This document shows, in pieces, positions 44,129 through 57,100 of a stretch of 64,000 nucleotides of DNA. The stretch is from Strongyloides papillosus. Taxonomy: Eukaryota > Nematoda > Chromadorea > Rhabditida > Strongyloididae. The stretch covers positions 310,001-374,000 of the forward strand of contig SRSI01000074.1 of the NCBI GenBank assembly GCA_005656395.1. Reading direction: 5' to 3'. The number at the start of each line of letters is the position of its first letter. Position 1 is the stretch's first letter. The notes under the pieces were generated by a model, which saw only the letters and a list, made by a program, of their open reading frames with translations, was not told the DNA's origin and did no database searches. The position numbers and the translations under genes are program-made.

Positions 44129-46060
44129 ATGGAAAATCAAGAAGTAGATAATGTCGATATTAATACTGAAGAAAATTCTCCAAGTGTAAAAGTGGAAGAG
44201 GCAGCACCAATAACACCAGTAGTTAGAAAGCGTGGAAGACCTCCACTTGATCCATGTAAGATTAATGTTTCATTAATATATGTTTATAAAAATAAATTTT
44301 TAGCTTTAAGGAAATCAGTTAAGCGAAAGTCTGCTCTAGCGACACCAAGAAGTGATAAGGGAGATACGTTAGAAGGACCTACTGAAGAATCAGATAATGG
44401 AAATGGCGAAAATATAAAACAAGAATTTGACATTACAGGAGTATCTTCCAGTAAACGGGAGAGAAGGAAAACAAAGCGTGCAGAGTCTCCAGACAGTATA
44501 TCAACAAGTACTTTAAAAAAGAAACGAAATTCAGAAAAAAAAGAAAGGAAGGAAAAAGATGAGAAAAAATTCAAAGCACCAAATACTGAAGAAGGAGGAA
44601 CAAAATTAGGCACAATTGCAGAAGCACCACCCATAGTAAATAAGAAACCAAATTACAAAACTTATACACCATTTCAATTATTCTGCAATCATATATTGAG
44701 AAAATTGTCAGCAAAAGATCCAGAAGAATATTTTGCATATCCTGTCTCATCTGCTGATGCACCAGAATATGATAAAATTATAACAAATCCAATGGATTTC
44801 CTAACAATAAGAGGAAAAATTGAGAGCGGTTTATATAAAACAATACGTGATATGGAGAATGATGTAAATTTAATTTCTGAGAACGCTATGATTTATAATG
44901 CACCAACGACTATATATTATTTTGCTGCTATCAAACTTCAAGGAATTGCGAAGTATTATTTTTCTGAAAAATATTTAGAATACTTAAGAGTATCTCTACC
45001 GTTTGGAAGACAAGTTTCTCATGAAGAAGCTGGCTTAAAACCACCTAAAGTTTATCCTATAATTCCACCTAGAAACCGAAATTCTCAACAATTAAGACAC
45101 TTTATTTTTGATGATGATGGAAAGAAGTTTAGTGATTTGTCAAATGGCAATACTAAATTAACAACTGAAGTTCCTAAATTAAAAGGAAAGTTAGCATTTT
45201 TGGATAACAAGAATGGTGCAACAGTTTTAAACGTTTTAAGTGATGAACATGTTGGGAAAACAAGCTATACAATTGGTGATTTAGTTGGAAAATTAGAGAG
45301 GGGTACACCTGGCTTATTAACAAGTTATGAACCAATAGCTTTAGCTAAAACTCCGATCGGTTATTTTGACTATGGTCCATTTACAACATTTGCTCCTCAA
45401 TATGATTCTACATGGGCTTCAATGACAAAAAAAGATTCAGATATGTTTTATAATTGTTACGGTAGTCGTGAAAATACAGGTTTGGCTTTTCAAATGATGA
45501 ATACAATTAAAGATTGTGATGAATCGTATATTAAAATTGTTAATGAGATGTTGGATGATATAACTAATGGTGAGCATTCCAAGGCAATGGAAGAATTCAA
45601 AACGAAGGACGATTCTGATTCGGATGATGAAGAAATGTCAAGGTATGATTTATATAAGGATGTACCAGATGATAAGTTGATAGATAATATATTAACGCTT
45701 GAAAATATTGGTGTAGATTGTGGAATAATAAAAGAAATTAAAGATCTCATTGGTGTGAAGACATATCAACAATTTAAAACACCAGAAGAATTGCAAAGGC
45801 AAGGAAATGTATATTTGAACGACTTAGATTACTTACAAAACCGAAGACTATCTATGAGACCTCCTGTTACTTTATCTCATGGTATCCAACCATCTCAGGC
45901 TGAGATGAATTTGGCAGAGAAGATTGTTGATAATCTCCATACACAAATTCATGATTTTGTTAAACCCCAAGACTTAGTACAACCACAAATAATTCATAAT
46001 GCTCTTTCTATAGACGATGGCGATGGAATGGATATATTGAATGAATTTTTTGATTTATAA
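44129..46060 (+). CDS. BRD7/BRD9-type bromodomain protein of SWI/SNF complexes, 627 aa
   Basis: Exons 44129-44255 and 44304-46060. The 48-nt intron has no in-frame stop, so an unspliced reading would add 16 residues, but GT-AG ends and better joined sequence (PPLDPSLRKSVKRK) favour splicing. An AT-hook-like motif lies near residue 36 (RKRGRPPLD). A Lys/Glu-rich region follows, then the bromodomain at residues about 155-275 (YTPFQLFCNHILRKL; DKIITNPMDFLTIRGKIESG; NAMIYNAPTTIYYFAA with the acetyl-lysine-reading Asn). The rest matches the DUF3512 region of BRD7/BRD9 (KTPIGYFDYGPFTTFAPQYD). BRD7 belongs to PBAF and BRD9 to non-canonical BAF. The C. elegans counterpart is swsn-9. Confidence 0.92.
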   Translation: MENQEVDNVDINTEENSPSVKVEEAAPITPVVRKRGRPPLDPCKINVSLIYVYKNKFLALRKSVKRKSALATPRSDKGDTLEGPTEESDNGNGENIKQEFDITGVSSSKRERRKTKRAESPDSISTSTLKKKRNSEKKERKEKDEKKFKAPNTEEGGTKLGTIAEAPPIVNKKPNYKTYTPFQLFCNHILRKLSAKDPEEYFAYPVSSADAPEYDKIITNPMDFLTIRGKIESGLYKTIRDMENDVNLISENAMIYNAPTTIYYFAAIKLQGIAKYYFSEKYLEYLRVSLPFGRQVSHEEAGLKPPKVYPIIPPRNRNSQQLRHFIFDDDGKKFSDLSNGNTKLTTEVPKLKGKLAFLDNKNGATVLNVLSDEHVGKTSYTIGDLVGKLERGTPGLLTSYEPIALAKTPIGYFDYGPFTTFAPQYDSTWASMTKKDSDMFYNCYGSRENTGLAFQMMNTIKDCDESYIKIVNEMLDDITNGEHSKAMEEFKTKDDSDSDDEEMSRYDLYKDVPDDKLIDNILTLENIGVDCGIIKEIKDLIGVKTYQQFKTPEELQRQGNVYLNDLDYLQNRRLSMRPPVTLSHGIQPSQAEMNLAEKIVDNLHTQIHDFVKPQDLVQPQIIHNALSIDDGDGMDILNEFFDL

Positions 46061-46184
46061 TACTAATGCAATTAACAATAAAAAATTAATAAAACCTTGT
46101 CGTTACAAAAATTATTTTTTATTTATTTCGTTTTTATTTACATTCATTTTTTAAATAAATTTTTGTTTTATGTCAATATTTTAT

Positions 46185-49100
46185 CTATGCTATATTGTAG
46201 AGGTTTTTGTAGTATTTTATTAAATTAAGCATTGTTGCTAGATGTATATTGTCTTCTGTTTTGGTATTAATTTCAAAGACATTTATTAAATCTTGTCTAT
46301 TCAATGTTAAAAATATCTCCATATCTACTTCTTGTTCATCAATTTTTTCAATAAACTTCTCAAGGTTGTTTTCTGAAAATATCTGTTTAATATTTTCACT
46401 GTTAATTCCAGTAGATGAATTGTCTGTAGTTGAAGAATTTAAGTTAAACATATAGGGTACATTCCTTTTAGAATTTTTTCTAGTTGATGAAAATGTGTTA
46501 ACATTTGTTTTAGAAGAATTTATGTTACTTGATAATATTTGCTCATCTAATAAATTATTTGTTAAAGAGGGTGATTGGATTATTTGATTTGTGGTCATTT
46601 GTGATTGTGAATTTAATTGTCCTGTTGATGGAAATCTTTGATGATTGTAGGAATCTTCAAAATACGAATTATCAGTATTCACTTGTGTTGGTAAGCCTGA
46701 GTAACTAAATTAAAAAAAAATGAAAATCATTATAAATAATAAAAATTACCTATTGAAATTCTTTTTATTATCAAATAAAATATTGTTACTTTTTGAAAAA
46801 GGATCTTTATAAAATGAATATCTTATGGAATGATTACTACGACTCTCTTCATTACTTTTCTTACACATATTTTTCAACAAAGAATTGTTAGAATTATCTT
46901 TACTTCTCATAAATATTTCATCCCTTTTCCTACCAAAGTCAGTTGAAATGATACTATTGACACTAGTTTTTCTTGAATCTTGATAAGTTTTAAATGCATT
47001 ATTTAGATAACCATATTCAAAGCAGTTTTTTTGTGCCAGTGATAAGAAATTTGGTCTATTTTTAGAATTGTTAATATTTCTTGCAGTAATTCCATTCATT
47101 TCTTTATCTATATCAATAATTTCTTTTCCCTCTCTCCATGGTAAACCAATGGGATATGGTTTCAAAAGAAAACCATCTTTTATCCATATCTAAAAATAAA
47201 TGTAGTGTGATTTAAGTACATAACCTTATTATTTTATACAATATATTTTAAATTGTAAACCATTTCAGTTAGCGAATTTTGTATTTTTACATATACACCC
47301 CAGATATACATTTATCTCTTATGATGATAATGACCGATTTTATAAAATCTAACTATATGAAACACATTTCTTCTGTTAATTTTATCCATAATTAATCTAG
47401 CACTTTCTTATCATGTCAAATGAAATAGTCAAAATCCATGAAATACAAACATTTTATACTTTTAACAGTTATATCTTATAAGTCATCAACTAATATTTCT
47501 CTTAAATATTAGTTTACATTTTAGGTCATTATCATCTAAAATATCCACTAAAATCAGGTCGAACTGAAATTTTGTAAATTATCTGTTTCAGGTAAAAATA
47601 TAATTAATATTAGACTTTTATATTATTATATTATTTTTCTTTATTCAATTATACATATTTTGTTATCTTTTATTTAAAAAGAGAAGTCTTAAAAGTAGAA
47701 AAGAAATTTTTTTTAATTAATATATACTTACTAATTATTTTTTAATTTACTTAAATTAAAAATATGATTGGTAAATTTTTTATTAATTACTTTTTAATTT
47801 TCTTGTTTTTACTTCTTACAACAGTTGTTTGTTCAGAGAGTGAAGATGAAAATAAAGATAGTACTTCCAAAAAAACTAATGAAGGTATGTTTTATTTTCA
47901 AAATTTTAACTAATATTTATTTTTTGCTATTTTAAGCTATTGATAGACTTGCTGTAAATTTAGCTGGAGCATTTGTGAAAACAATGTTCCCAGAAATGGA
48001 AAGATCTAATTCACCTAAAACAACGTCTCCTATCGATGAAGAGGTAAGAAGACCCGAAATTCGTAGAGCTCCAATATCTATGTCACAAAGCAATACTGAA
48101 AGTGATCCTATACTCAATGCTTACTCAAACATCCGCCAACAATATTCTGCATCCCCAGCAGGAAGAGCCATGGAATCATTAAACAGCTTGGGTGGTTCAT
48201 TTCCAACATCTTCTAGTCATATGTCTGATATGGCCGGTAGTATACCAGCAGGATTATCACCAGAAGTAATAGCTAGTTTAATGACACCAGTAACAGAAAA
48301 CCTTGCATCTGGTGTTGGTGGAGCAGCAGCAATAAATGCACTACGTAAGCAAAAATATTTACAAGATCTCCAAAAACACCAACATGAGATAAATAGTTAT
48401 TCACAAGCACAAATAGAGTATTTAGATGCTCAAAGAAAATATCAACAAGCTATGGTAAATCAACAAGCTGGTGCTGCTTTACTTATGCAACAACAACAAC
48501 AAGCTTTTTTGAACAAGATGAAAAATAAATATGCTGGTGTTCCTACTGCCACTGTTGATCCTGAAGTTTCTCAAAGTGAAGCAGCTGGATCTCTAATTAA
48601 TAACCCTTTTAATGAAAATAGAAATGATAATCATATAGAAGACACTCAAACTGGGGGTAGAGTTTTCGATGAAGCTAGAGATCCAGTAAGGCAACATGCA
48701 GCTAAGACAGCTGCTAAAGCCGCCTTCGCTGAAAAGCATCAAGAAGGAAATAGAGAAATGATGGCTAATAATAAAAATTTGAGAAAAATCTTTAAAAAAC
48801 TCTATGGTATTCAAATACCAGAGGATGGAGATGTAAGTAAATTATCAGAACAAGATAGAAGTACATTGAGAGAATTAAAAAAATATTTAGTAGAAAAGGG
48901 TGCCTCAATAACAGCTGATAAAGGCGTTTTTGATTTAATGAAAACTCACAAAAAAGAAGCATCAGAAAAAAATACTAGCGAACGAGAAGAAGTAGTAGTT
49001 GATTTGTTAAAAAATCCAAATGATGAAGAGGAAGAAGATGTTGAAGAAGATGAAAAGATGTGTGATGCATGTATTCCAGTTCAATTAACAAAAATTAAAG

Positions 49101-51367
49101 GACCATGGACAGAAATTTTTGGAAATCCATCAACAATAAAAAAAACTTTTTCAACCGTTCTGACATTAATGGAAATGAAATCACTTGAAAGTGGTATCGT
49201 AACATCTAATTTATCCCCTAGAACAGCATCATGTGTTGGTATGGAAATTGGAAAAACATCGAAGTCAACTAAAAGAACAAAAATTAATATGTTCTTTAGG
49301 GACGATAGTAAAAATAAAAGTATTCACAAGATGAATGGAACATTAGTTGTAGAAGATAATATTATCAAAAGTGATTTGGGTATAATTGAAAATAATTATT
49401 GTTTAGTAAAAGGTGGTGGTTTAACATCAAGAAATAAATATGAATACATGATTCTCACAGAAATATCAGGACCAAATAAATGTTCGACATATCATATATT
49501 TACAAGATCCATCGACGACTTTAACAATAAATTCTACAATGAAGTCTCTAGTTTCATGAAAGATAAAGTTTTATTAGATGGTGTTAGGCCTGTTGCACAA
49601 TTACCAGAGGCAGAATTATGCCAACTGTCAGAGTAATAAAAATGTTTATGTTATTCATATAGTTCTAATAACTAAAAAATAATAGTCCTCCTTATTAAAG
49701 GATGATAACATTATATTTAATATATCTCATATAGTTTGGTAATAATATTTTTGTATAAAGCTTTGTTTTTAATTTACATGTGTCGTTTTTAAATTTAATA
49801 ATAAAACATACCAATGATATTCTATATGCAAGTTTAATATAATCATCGTAAGTTGGTTCATGCAATATATCACAAATTTTTTCATTTCTTAATATTTCAT
49901 CAGCCGTAATAAATCTAGTTAAGTTATTTTTAGGAAATTTCATTGTTTCGTATTCTTGTAAGAATTTATCTCTACCATTTGTTTTATTATTGTTCTTTTT
50001 ACCATAATCACTCTCATATGAATCAGAAAAACCAACTTTAAGATTAAATTTTGATAGGAACCCACTTTTTATTGGTAAAATAAGAGATTTATTAAAAGTA
50101 TTACTACTTCTTGCTTTTTCAAAGTTAGGAAAAGTTCCTTTCTTGTCATTAAAATATTTACCATAATAAGATTTTTGTAACATAATTAAAATTTCTTTGT
50201 CTATTGATGTTGAATAATAAGCTAAATCAAGTGCTGTAAATGAATCATTACTCTGTATTCTTGTATCGCATTCTTTTTGAAGAAGATATTTTATAAAATC
50301 ATTTTCTCCAACGATTATTGCAAACATTATAGCTGTCATACCATACCTTCCTTCCTGATTATCTTTTTGTCCAAATGCCTCGAAAACCAATCGTAGTGAA
50401 TCTATTGTTCCTAGGAATACAGTATACATTAATAATGTTGTTCCATACTCAAAGAATGGAATTCTTTTAGTAGTTTTCATTTCATCTATTAATTGAGATA
50501 ACATTTTAATATCATTTTCTTTTATAACATCTCTTAAATCAACTTCTTTTACAACTGTATCTTTTAAAAATCTATTTCCGTAAAAAGTTTTAATTATATT
50601 AATAATATTATCATTTTTAAGATACTCTGCACATTGCAATGCATCTAATTTCTTTTTTGTTCCAATAGTTTTCCTAGGATTTGCTCCCATATCCAAGAGT
50701 GTGTAAACTATATTAGGATTATTACATATAACTGATAATATTAATGAGTTTAAACCCTCTAAATTTGGATGAGAAGCATCTATATCAGCACCTCTGGTAA
50801 CGAGTAAAGAACAAGCCATTCTTTTTCCACTTATAACGGCAGCCATTAACGGTGTTGGTGAGATACTTATTAATTTTATTTTTGGATTAACTTCTGATCT
50901 TATAGAAATTAAAAATTTTATAACTTCTATGTGTCCACCTGCGCATGCTAATGTAAGGGCTGTTGCCCCAAAATATGTAGTATTGTAGGGTGATGCACCA
51001 CGTTGTATAAGGAGTTCTACAATTTTATCTCTACCTTCTCTACAAGCATGAAGGAATGGTGTATAACCAACTTTATTAGGTTGATCGATTATTGCTCCAT
51101 TGTCAAGTAACAAAATAACCTGCAAAATATATTAGTAATTAATTATTTGTGTATATTTAAGAAACAACAACTAACTAAAGCAATATGTCCTTGGCTTGCG
51201 GCAACTTGTAGTGGAGTATCTTTATCATCATTAGAATCATTAATATTAACTCCACTTTGAATTAACGAAAGAACTTTTGAAGTATCATTGACGTAGCAAG
51301 CTTTTAACAATTCTTCAAGTGGTTGATCCTCTTCATCTAACCATCGTAATCCGGATGTAGCAGACAT
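46185..51367 (-). CDS. Ankyrin-repeat and SAM-domain protein, 819 aa, with a gene nested in its intron
   Basis: Four exons: 51367-51176, 51119-49812, 47189-46750 and 46704-46185 (192+1308+440+520 nt, 820 codons). Introns are 56, 2622 and 45 nt. The N-terminal about 330 residues hold a run of ankyrin repeats (KDTPLQVAASQGHIALVILL; VGYTPFLHACREGRDKIVEL; ATALTLACAGGHIEVIKFLI; MTAIMFAIIVGENDFIKYLL). A linker is followed by a SAM domain at residues about 745-815 (KQIFSENNLEKFIEKIDEQE; LTLNRQDLINVFEI). The architecture resembles the ANKS3/ANKS6 class linked to cilia, but the named orthologue is uncertain. Joining across the 2.6-kb intron rests on a GTATG donor at 49811, an AG acceptor at 47190, matching phase 0, and the lack of a start codon in exon 3. 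Confidence 0.82.
47190..49811 (-). other. 2.6-kb intron of the ankyrin-SAM gene, hosting a whole gene on the plus strand
   Basis: Most introns in this window are 40-60 nt; this one is about fifty times longer. It contains the complete secreted-protein gene at 47764-49636 in antisense orientation. The remaining flanks (47190-47763 and 49637-49811) are A+T-rich non-coding DNA that would hold that gene's promoter and 3' end. Confidence 0.7.
47764..49636 (+). CDS. Secreted nematode protein of unknown function, 606 aa, nested gene
   Basis: Exons 47764-47884 and 47937-49636; phases fit. A clear signal peptide opens the protein (FFINYFLIFLFLLLTTVVCS), with likely cleavage after Cys/Ser near residue 23. 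An acidic then Pro/Ser-rich part follows. Next comes an Ala- and Gln-rich helical region (AAINALRKQKYLQDLQKHQH; LLMQQQQQAFLNKMKNKY) and a charged helical middle. The C-terminal about 190 residues look globular, starting CDACIPVQLTKIKGPWTEIF, with five cysteines that could form disulfides. No membrane anchor is seen. I do not recognise the family with certainty; the C-terminal domain could be lipocalin-like, a weak impression. It lies wholly inside an intron of the ankyrin-SAM gene on the other strand. Confidence 0.8.
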
Positions 51368-54124
51368 CCTTCTTCTATACTTTAATTATTTTTGATTTGC
51401 AACGTTTCGTTTTAAAAATAGGTACTCAAAATTTTTTGTATTAGTCCAAATAAAGTGTAAGTTAGACTATTTTTAGGATAATTTATGTGGTGAATAAATA
51501 AATATAATAAATACTTTTATGAAATATAAATTAGCTTTAAAAAGGTGGTAATATTTTTATAAAAAAAACAAAATATCTATATATATTTAGATATTGTTTT
51601 TAGTAATAAAAAAACCATAAATATTATAAAAATAGAGTCTATTTATATATTTTAAAAATAATAGGAATATATTTTGTCGGTATATATTTTTAAATGTGTA
51701 TTATTTAAGAAAAGAAGATCAGGGAATTCTTCCTTTTTATTATGGAAGATGTATGAACAAAGGATGATAGAATATTTATAATATATTCTTACCTTTTTCT
51801 ATAATATATATATATTAAATTAATAATAAAATGATAATGAGAAAAAGATGTGTTGATTAAGAGAAACTCGTTTGATATAATATACGTATTAGATTATATT
51901 ATTTGATGTTTTATTTTAAAAAAGTGAAATTTATTAAATTAGTATGTCTTTAACCAGATAATGTTTGTTATCCTTTTTACCTTTTTTATTTTTTTAACAC
52001 ACATGATACTTATTGTTTTTATAATTTATGGGAATAGCTAAGTAGGTGTTAAGGTATAAAACGCAATTTAAATATAAAAGAATTGCTATATATAACCTTT
52101 ATCAATTATTATTTCATTTTTGTTATGTTTTTGTTTCAAATAGAATTATTTCTGCACAGTTTCATAATTTAATGCACTATATACAATTTTTTTTATAGTA
52201 TTTCTATATTTAAAACAAATTACTTTTATTGTTATACTTTTGTTTTTAATTTAAAAAAAACAACAACGAATAAAAATTATGAAATAGTGAAATTTAAATA
52301 CATTATTTTTGTTTTATCTCTCACTAACGTATGCTTATATTCGTTAGTTGTATATATAAATAATTTTATATTAACGAATAAAATTTTAATAAATTAAATT
52401 TATTAATTATCAATGATGCCTACTAGATAAATTTTTGAGATGATTTTTATTTTGTTTATTTGTTTCTTTCATTATTTTTCGAGATTATAGTAATTTTCCA
52501 TAAGAATTTAAAAATTAAATTTTTATATGCTTTTTAAGATGTATAAATGTATTATATACATTATTTTAAATTAATTAATTTATATAGGATAAAATTATTT
52601 TTACTTTCAAAAATATTCTAAACATGAAAAGTGTTTTTTTAAATTTTAAGTAATTTTTTTAGCTAAAAATAGCTTGTATAGTGAGAGAATACTCAACAAG
52701 ACATTAAGGAGCATAATTTAGTTAGTTATGTAAAATTAAGTGATATATACGTGTATGTTTGCTGATTTATTCCTTGAAATAGGTATAAAATATTCAATTA
52801 CATGCTTAACTTTTGAAATGAATTATACATAATTTATCGTTTCCTTCTTCATTTCTAGTAATAAAAAAGTTTGTATAACTAAAAATGTTGCAACAAAACA
52901 TGAATAATCGAGAAGGGGACTGGAATTGCTAACGAATCTCAAAAATTTTACACATTTCCGATGAAATTAATTTTAGTCTCAATCTCTTTTTAAAACTTTC
53001 CAATTCTATTTTTTTCTTTTATGTTATTACAACAACACACTTTTCATGTATAAACATATATATATTTTTGGCTATTTATGCATCTTTTAGAAACAGAAAT
53101 TACATAATATGTATTTTCAAAAATTATCTATTTTTTATATCTAAAGCATACAATTATCAAAAAAAATTATCGTTTTTGTTTAGACTTGAAGATTACAATT
53201 AATTTTTTTATAAATGTCTGTGTACTAATAATTTTTGTTCCTTTAATTCTACTATAGGAATATAGACATCAGTTTTTTTTTTATAAAATTTTACTCATTT
53301 AATAGTTATACACTTTTACATAGAAAAAAAGATATAAATGAATAAAATATTAAAAGACCAATTTAATATTGTTTATTCAATTTTTGATTGAAAAATGATA
53401 TCTTTTATCTAAAATATGAAATATTATATTAAATTTTCAATATATTTAGTAAGCATTTTAACTATACTATATATTATCGTTGTTTATTTATATGTTACCA
53501 CACTATTAAATATATAATTATGTAAAAAGAATATTACTTTTATTAAAAAATTTATATTATTAACGTAAATTTGTTGGGAATATAATGTAGAATATCAAAA
53601 TTATCTTTTTTGATAATTTGTATTGCTATGCTTACATTTTTCAATAAAAAAATGATAGTTTTCAAAATGTATTTTCTTTAATTAATATGAAAAATTTAAT
53701 AAAACACCGAAATTATATTAATAAAATTGAAAACATATAGATGGATTTTATTTTTAATACATTTAAATACTTTCATACCATAAAAAGTTGTAGTAAATTT
53801 CTAATTTTCTCATTCTCATGCTATCTTTATCTGGTTAAAAATTAATGTTTTTAATCATTTCTACTTAATTATGATAATTAGTTTTTCGAGACAACTCATC
53901 ATTTTCATTCTCTTCTTTGTATTTTTATTGTGTATATTTCAACAAATATCTAGATACTTTTTAATTTTTCTTTTATTCCACAATTATTTTGGTGTTATTC
54001 TTTATATATTTTAGTGACCAAAATAAGTACGTCTTAGAACATTTAATTAAGAAACGTGTTTTTTTCCTATATTTTAATTAGGCATTTATTCATTCTAGTT
54101 GGTTTTTGATTTACTACACGTATT
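51368..54124. promoter_or_regulatory. Divergent intergenic region, about 2.8 kb
   Basis: Extremely A+T-rich DNA between the divergent ankyrin-SAM and RGK-like starts. No open frame of note and no known motif, only TA-rich low-complexity stretches. It presumably includes the promoter of the RGK-like gene. Confidence 0.4.
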
Positions 54125-57100
54125 ATGATTAACTACAATATAAGTGGTTATCCAAAAAGTCCAACTTCCTCTGGAAGTCAAAGAAGGCATCGTAAATTAC
54201 CACAAGCTCCAACGTCGATTGACAGTGATGGAAGTAACTTATCGGCATACCCTTCACCACATTTATCTCCAAACTATACTAACGATATGAGACCATATAA
54301 TTACGATGCCCTTGTCACTCCAGTTCTAAGATCCAAGAATGTACACATTAAAAATCAATCGTCTTTACTGTAAGTTTGTGTAAATATCCATCTATAAGTA
54401 AATATAAAATTTGATTGTGTTTATACTTTATCTAAAAAAATTCATTAATCAATGTAAGTGATATCTCAAAAAGGTATCAAAATAACAATCATTGTCATTT
54501 GATAATATATAAATATTAAAAATAGTAATTTCCTCGTTTTTTTTATTAAAGGTAAATAATACATGAGGTATTTTCCAAAATACGTTTTATCTAATGTAAA
54601 AACAACTTTTGTATTCAGTGATATAACAATTTCAATAAATTTTTTCCCTTTTAAATGTCTAAAATTTATTAAAACAAGGAAGAAGATATTTTAAAATTGT
54701 CTTACGTAATTTGAAAATTTTTGTCTTCATGTGTGTTTAGTATAAAATTTGTATTTAATTTTATTACAATTAAGTAATATTATATGTGTTTGTAATATGA
54801 GGAAACATTGTATTAAAAAGTTATAATAATAGGTTTCTTATTTGTTATAGTATTATTTGTTTTCGATTTATTTGATTGAGATTTTGTTATATTGAAACAT
54901 AAAACAACTTCCCATTTTTTCATAATAATTTTTATTTATCTAAACATCTAGCTGATGGATAAAAGAGCGAAAGATAAAAGATAAACCTTCAAACTACTAG
55001 AAGCATCTTTTATATAAATTTTGATGATGAAGAGTAACAATTTTGTTGCTATGCTTTGTTATATATATCTTATTATGAATAACTTTTTTTTAAATATTAT
55101 TTATTATATGATATATCTTTATTTAGCTACTTAACTTATATTTTTTGTAGTACATTGAAAAACTGAACACATATTTTCTATTAAATTTCCTAAAAAACCT
55201 CCCTTTAACCTATGAAACTTCTTTTTTCATATTTTTTTATTTAACAATTTACTATTTAATATAATAGAGTAATTTATTCAAGAATATTTTCAATAATATT
55301 TATATGAAAGTCAATTTAATATAAACAAATAGGAGGAAGTTATTCATAAAACTTTATCACTGCCTTTTAAAAAAAATAAATTTTTCTGTAGAATCGAAAT
55401 ATTTTCAACTTATAATTGTATTTTTTAACTCATCTAGGAACTGAGATAAAAATTTTAGAGACATCATTTGAACATAATTTAAATACTTTTTTATTAGGTA
55501 AAATAACAAAATTTAAAGTCTATTTTAAATATAAAAATATTTAAGATAATTTTATAAAAAATAATATAGATGTTTCTATTATTATTGAGAAAAGGTAAAA
55601 TTTCCTATAAAATACTATAAAAGTACACGAAAACTAAAGTGAATAAGGATATCCAATGCCATTTAGATATCAACATCGTGAACGAGCAATAAAATTTAAT
55701 GTAAAAACTTTTTCCAAAAATATAATTAAAAATGCCTAGATTTATCCCATAAAAAATTTTTATGAAAATATTTTCATATATACATTATATAAAACATTTT
55801 TTTAGAGTTTTAAAGATTATTTTTTGGCATGATTATTTCATCTTAAAAAAATATTGATAAATTATATATTTATGATAATTTTTTTATAGTAGCACTAAAT
55901 TGAATATGTTAAATGACACTTTATTTAAAAACATTTCAAAGATAAATAATTGTAAAATACAAAAATTTTAAGATAAAATCAAGTTATAAAATTTATATTT
56001 ATTTCAATTATAAAATAAATAATTATTTAAATAAAAGAATCTTTTTTATATTATCTTAATACAAGTGGTGAGGTTTTTGTATGTGTGGGTAAATGTAGTT
56101 TATTTAAGTGAAGAATAAAAATTACCAGCGTATATATTATATAATTTACAATAGATAGTAGGAACAATGAAATATTTAAAATTTACACTATGTATAAATT
56201 TGTCTTTTTTATTTTTTAATTAAAAATATTATAGATAATATCTTTTTTTATCTTTTATTTACTAGTTGTTTTGATTTTAAGGTAATAGTTATTTTACATA
56301 TGTTATAAGTTAAAGATAAATGTGATACCACATTTATCAAATTGACAAATTATTATTACTATTACTTTCTTAAAGCTTTCTTTTATTTCTTTTTTACTAT
56401 TATATGATACAGTTAAATTGATATATGTAATCATGTTATAATATTTGATCATTTATATTTATCTTTAATCATATGAATGTTTATCAAAATTTTTGTGATT
56501 TTATATCATAGATTATAGTTTATTGCTTAATTTTCTCTTACTATTCAAAAATGAGTTACGTTAACGAATAGCCTTAAACAAAAATTTTCTTGTAAATAAC
56601 TTACAAATTTACTAATGTTTCAGCTAACATTTTTTAAACTTTTTAAGTTAACATAAAGATACTTTTTTTTGTTAAGAAATCTTACTTAACAAATGTATAT
56701 TATTTCCATATTAATTAAATTCATTGGTAAACAAAACATAAAAAATAATTTCATCTAATTAACTGTCTATATTAATGAAACCAATTTAATTTAAAAAATA
56801 TTTGATGAATTAAATTTAGAATTCTCTTTGAAATATTATTAAAATGTTTAATCTTAGGAATTTTATTTTGAATCGTTATTTTTATTTTTTTATACTTTAT
56901 ATTTTTTTAGTTTATATCATATTAAAATTATTTATTATCGTTAAATATCGTTATAAAATAAAAATTGAGAAATTAGCTTTCAATATACAATTTAAAATCT
57001 TTTTCCTATAGAAATCTTAAATGATTTACTTTAAAATGTTTATCTATAACATGACATCGTATTTGATGTTCTCTAGAAAATCAACAAACAAAATATAAAG

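Noticed and set aside
44256..44303. Retained-intron reading of the BRD7/9 gene
   Set aside because: The 48-nt segment has no stop, but has good GT-AG ends and usual intron length and composition.
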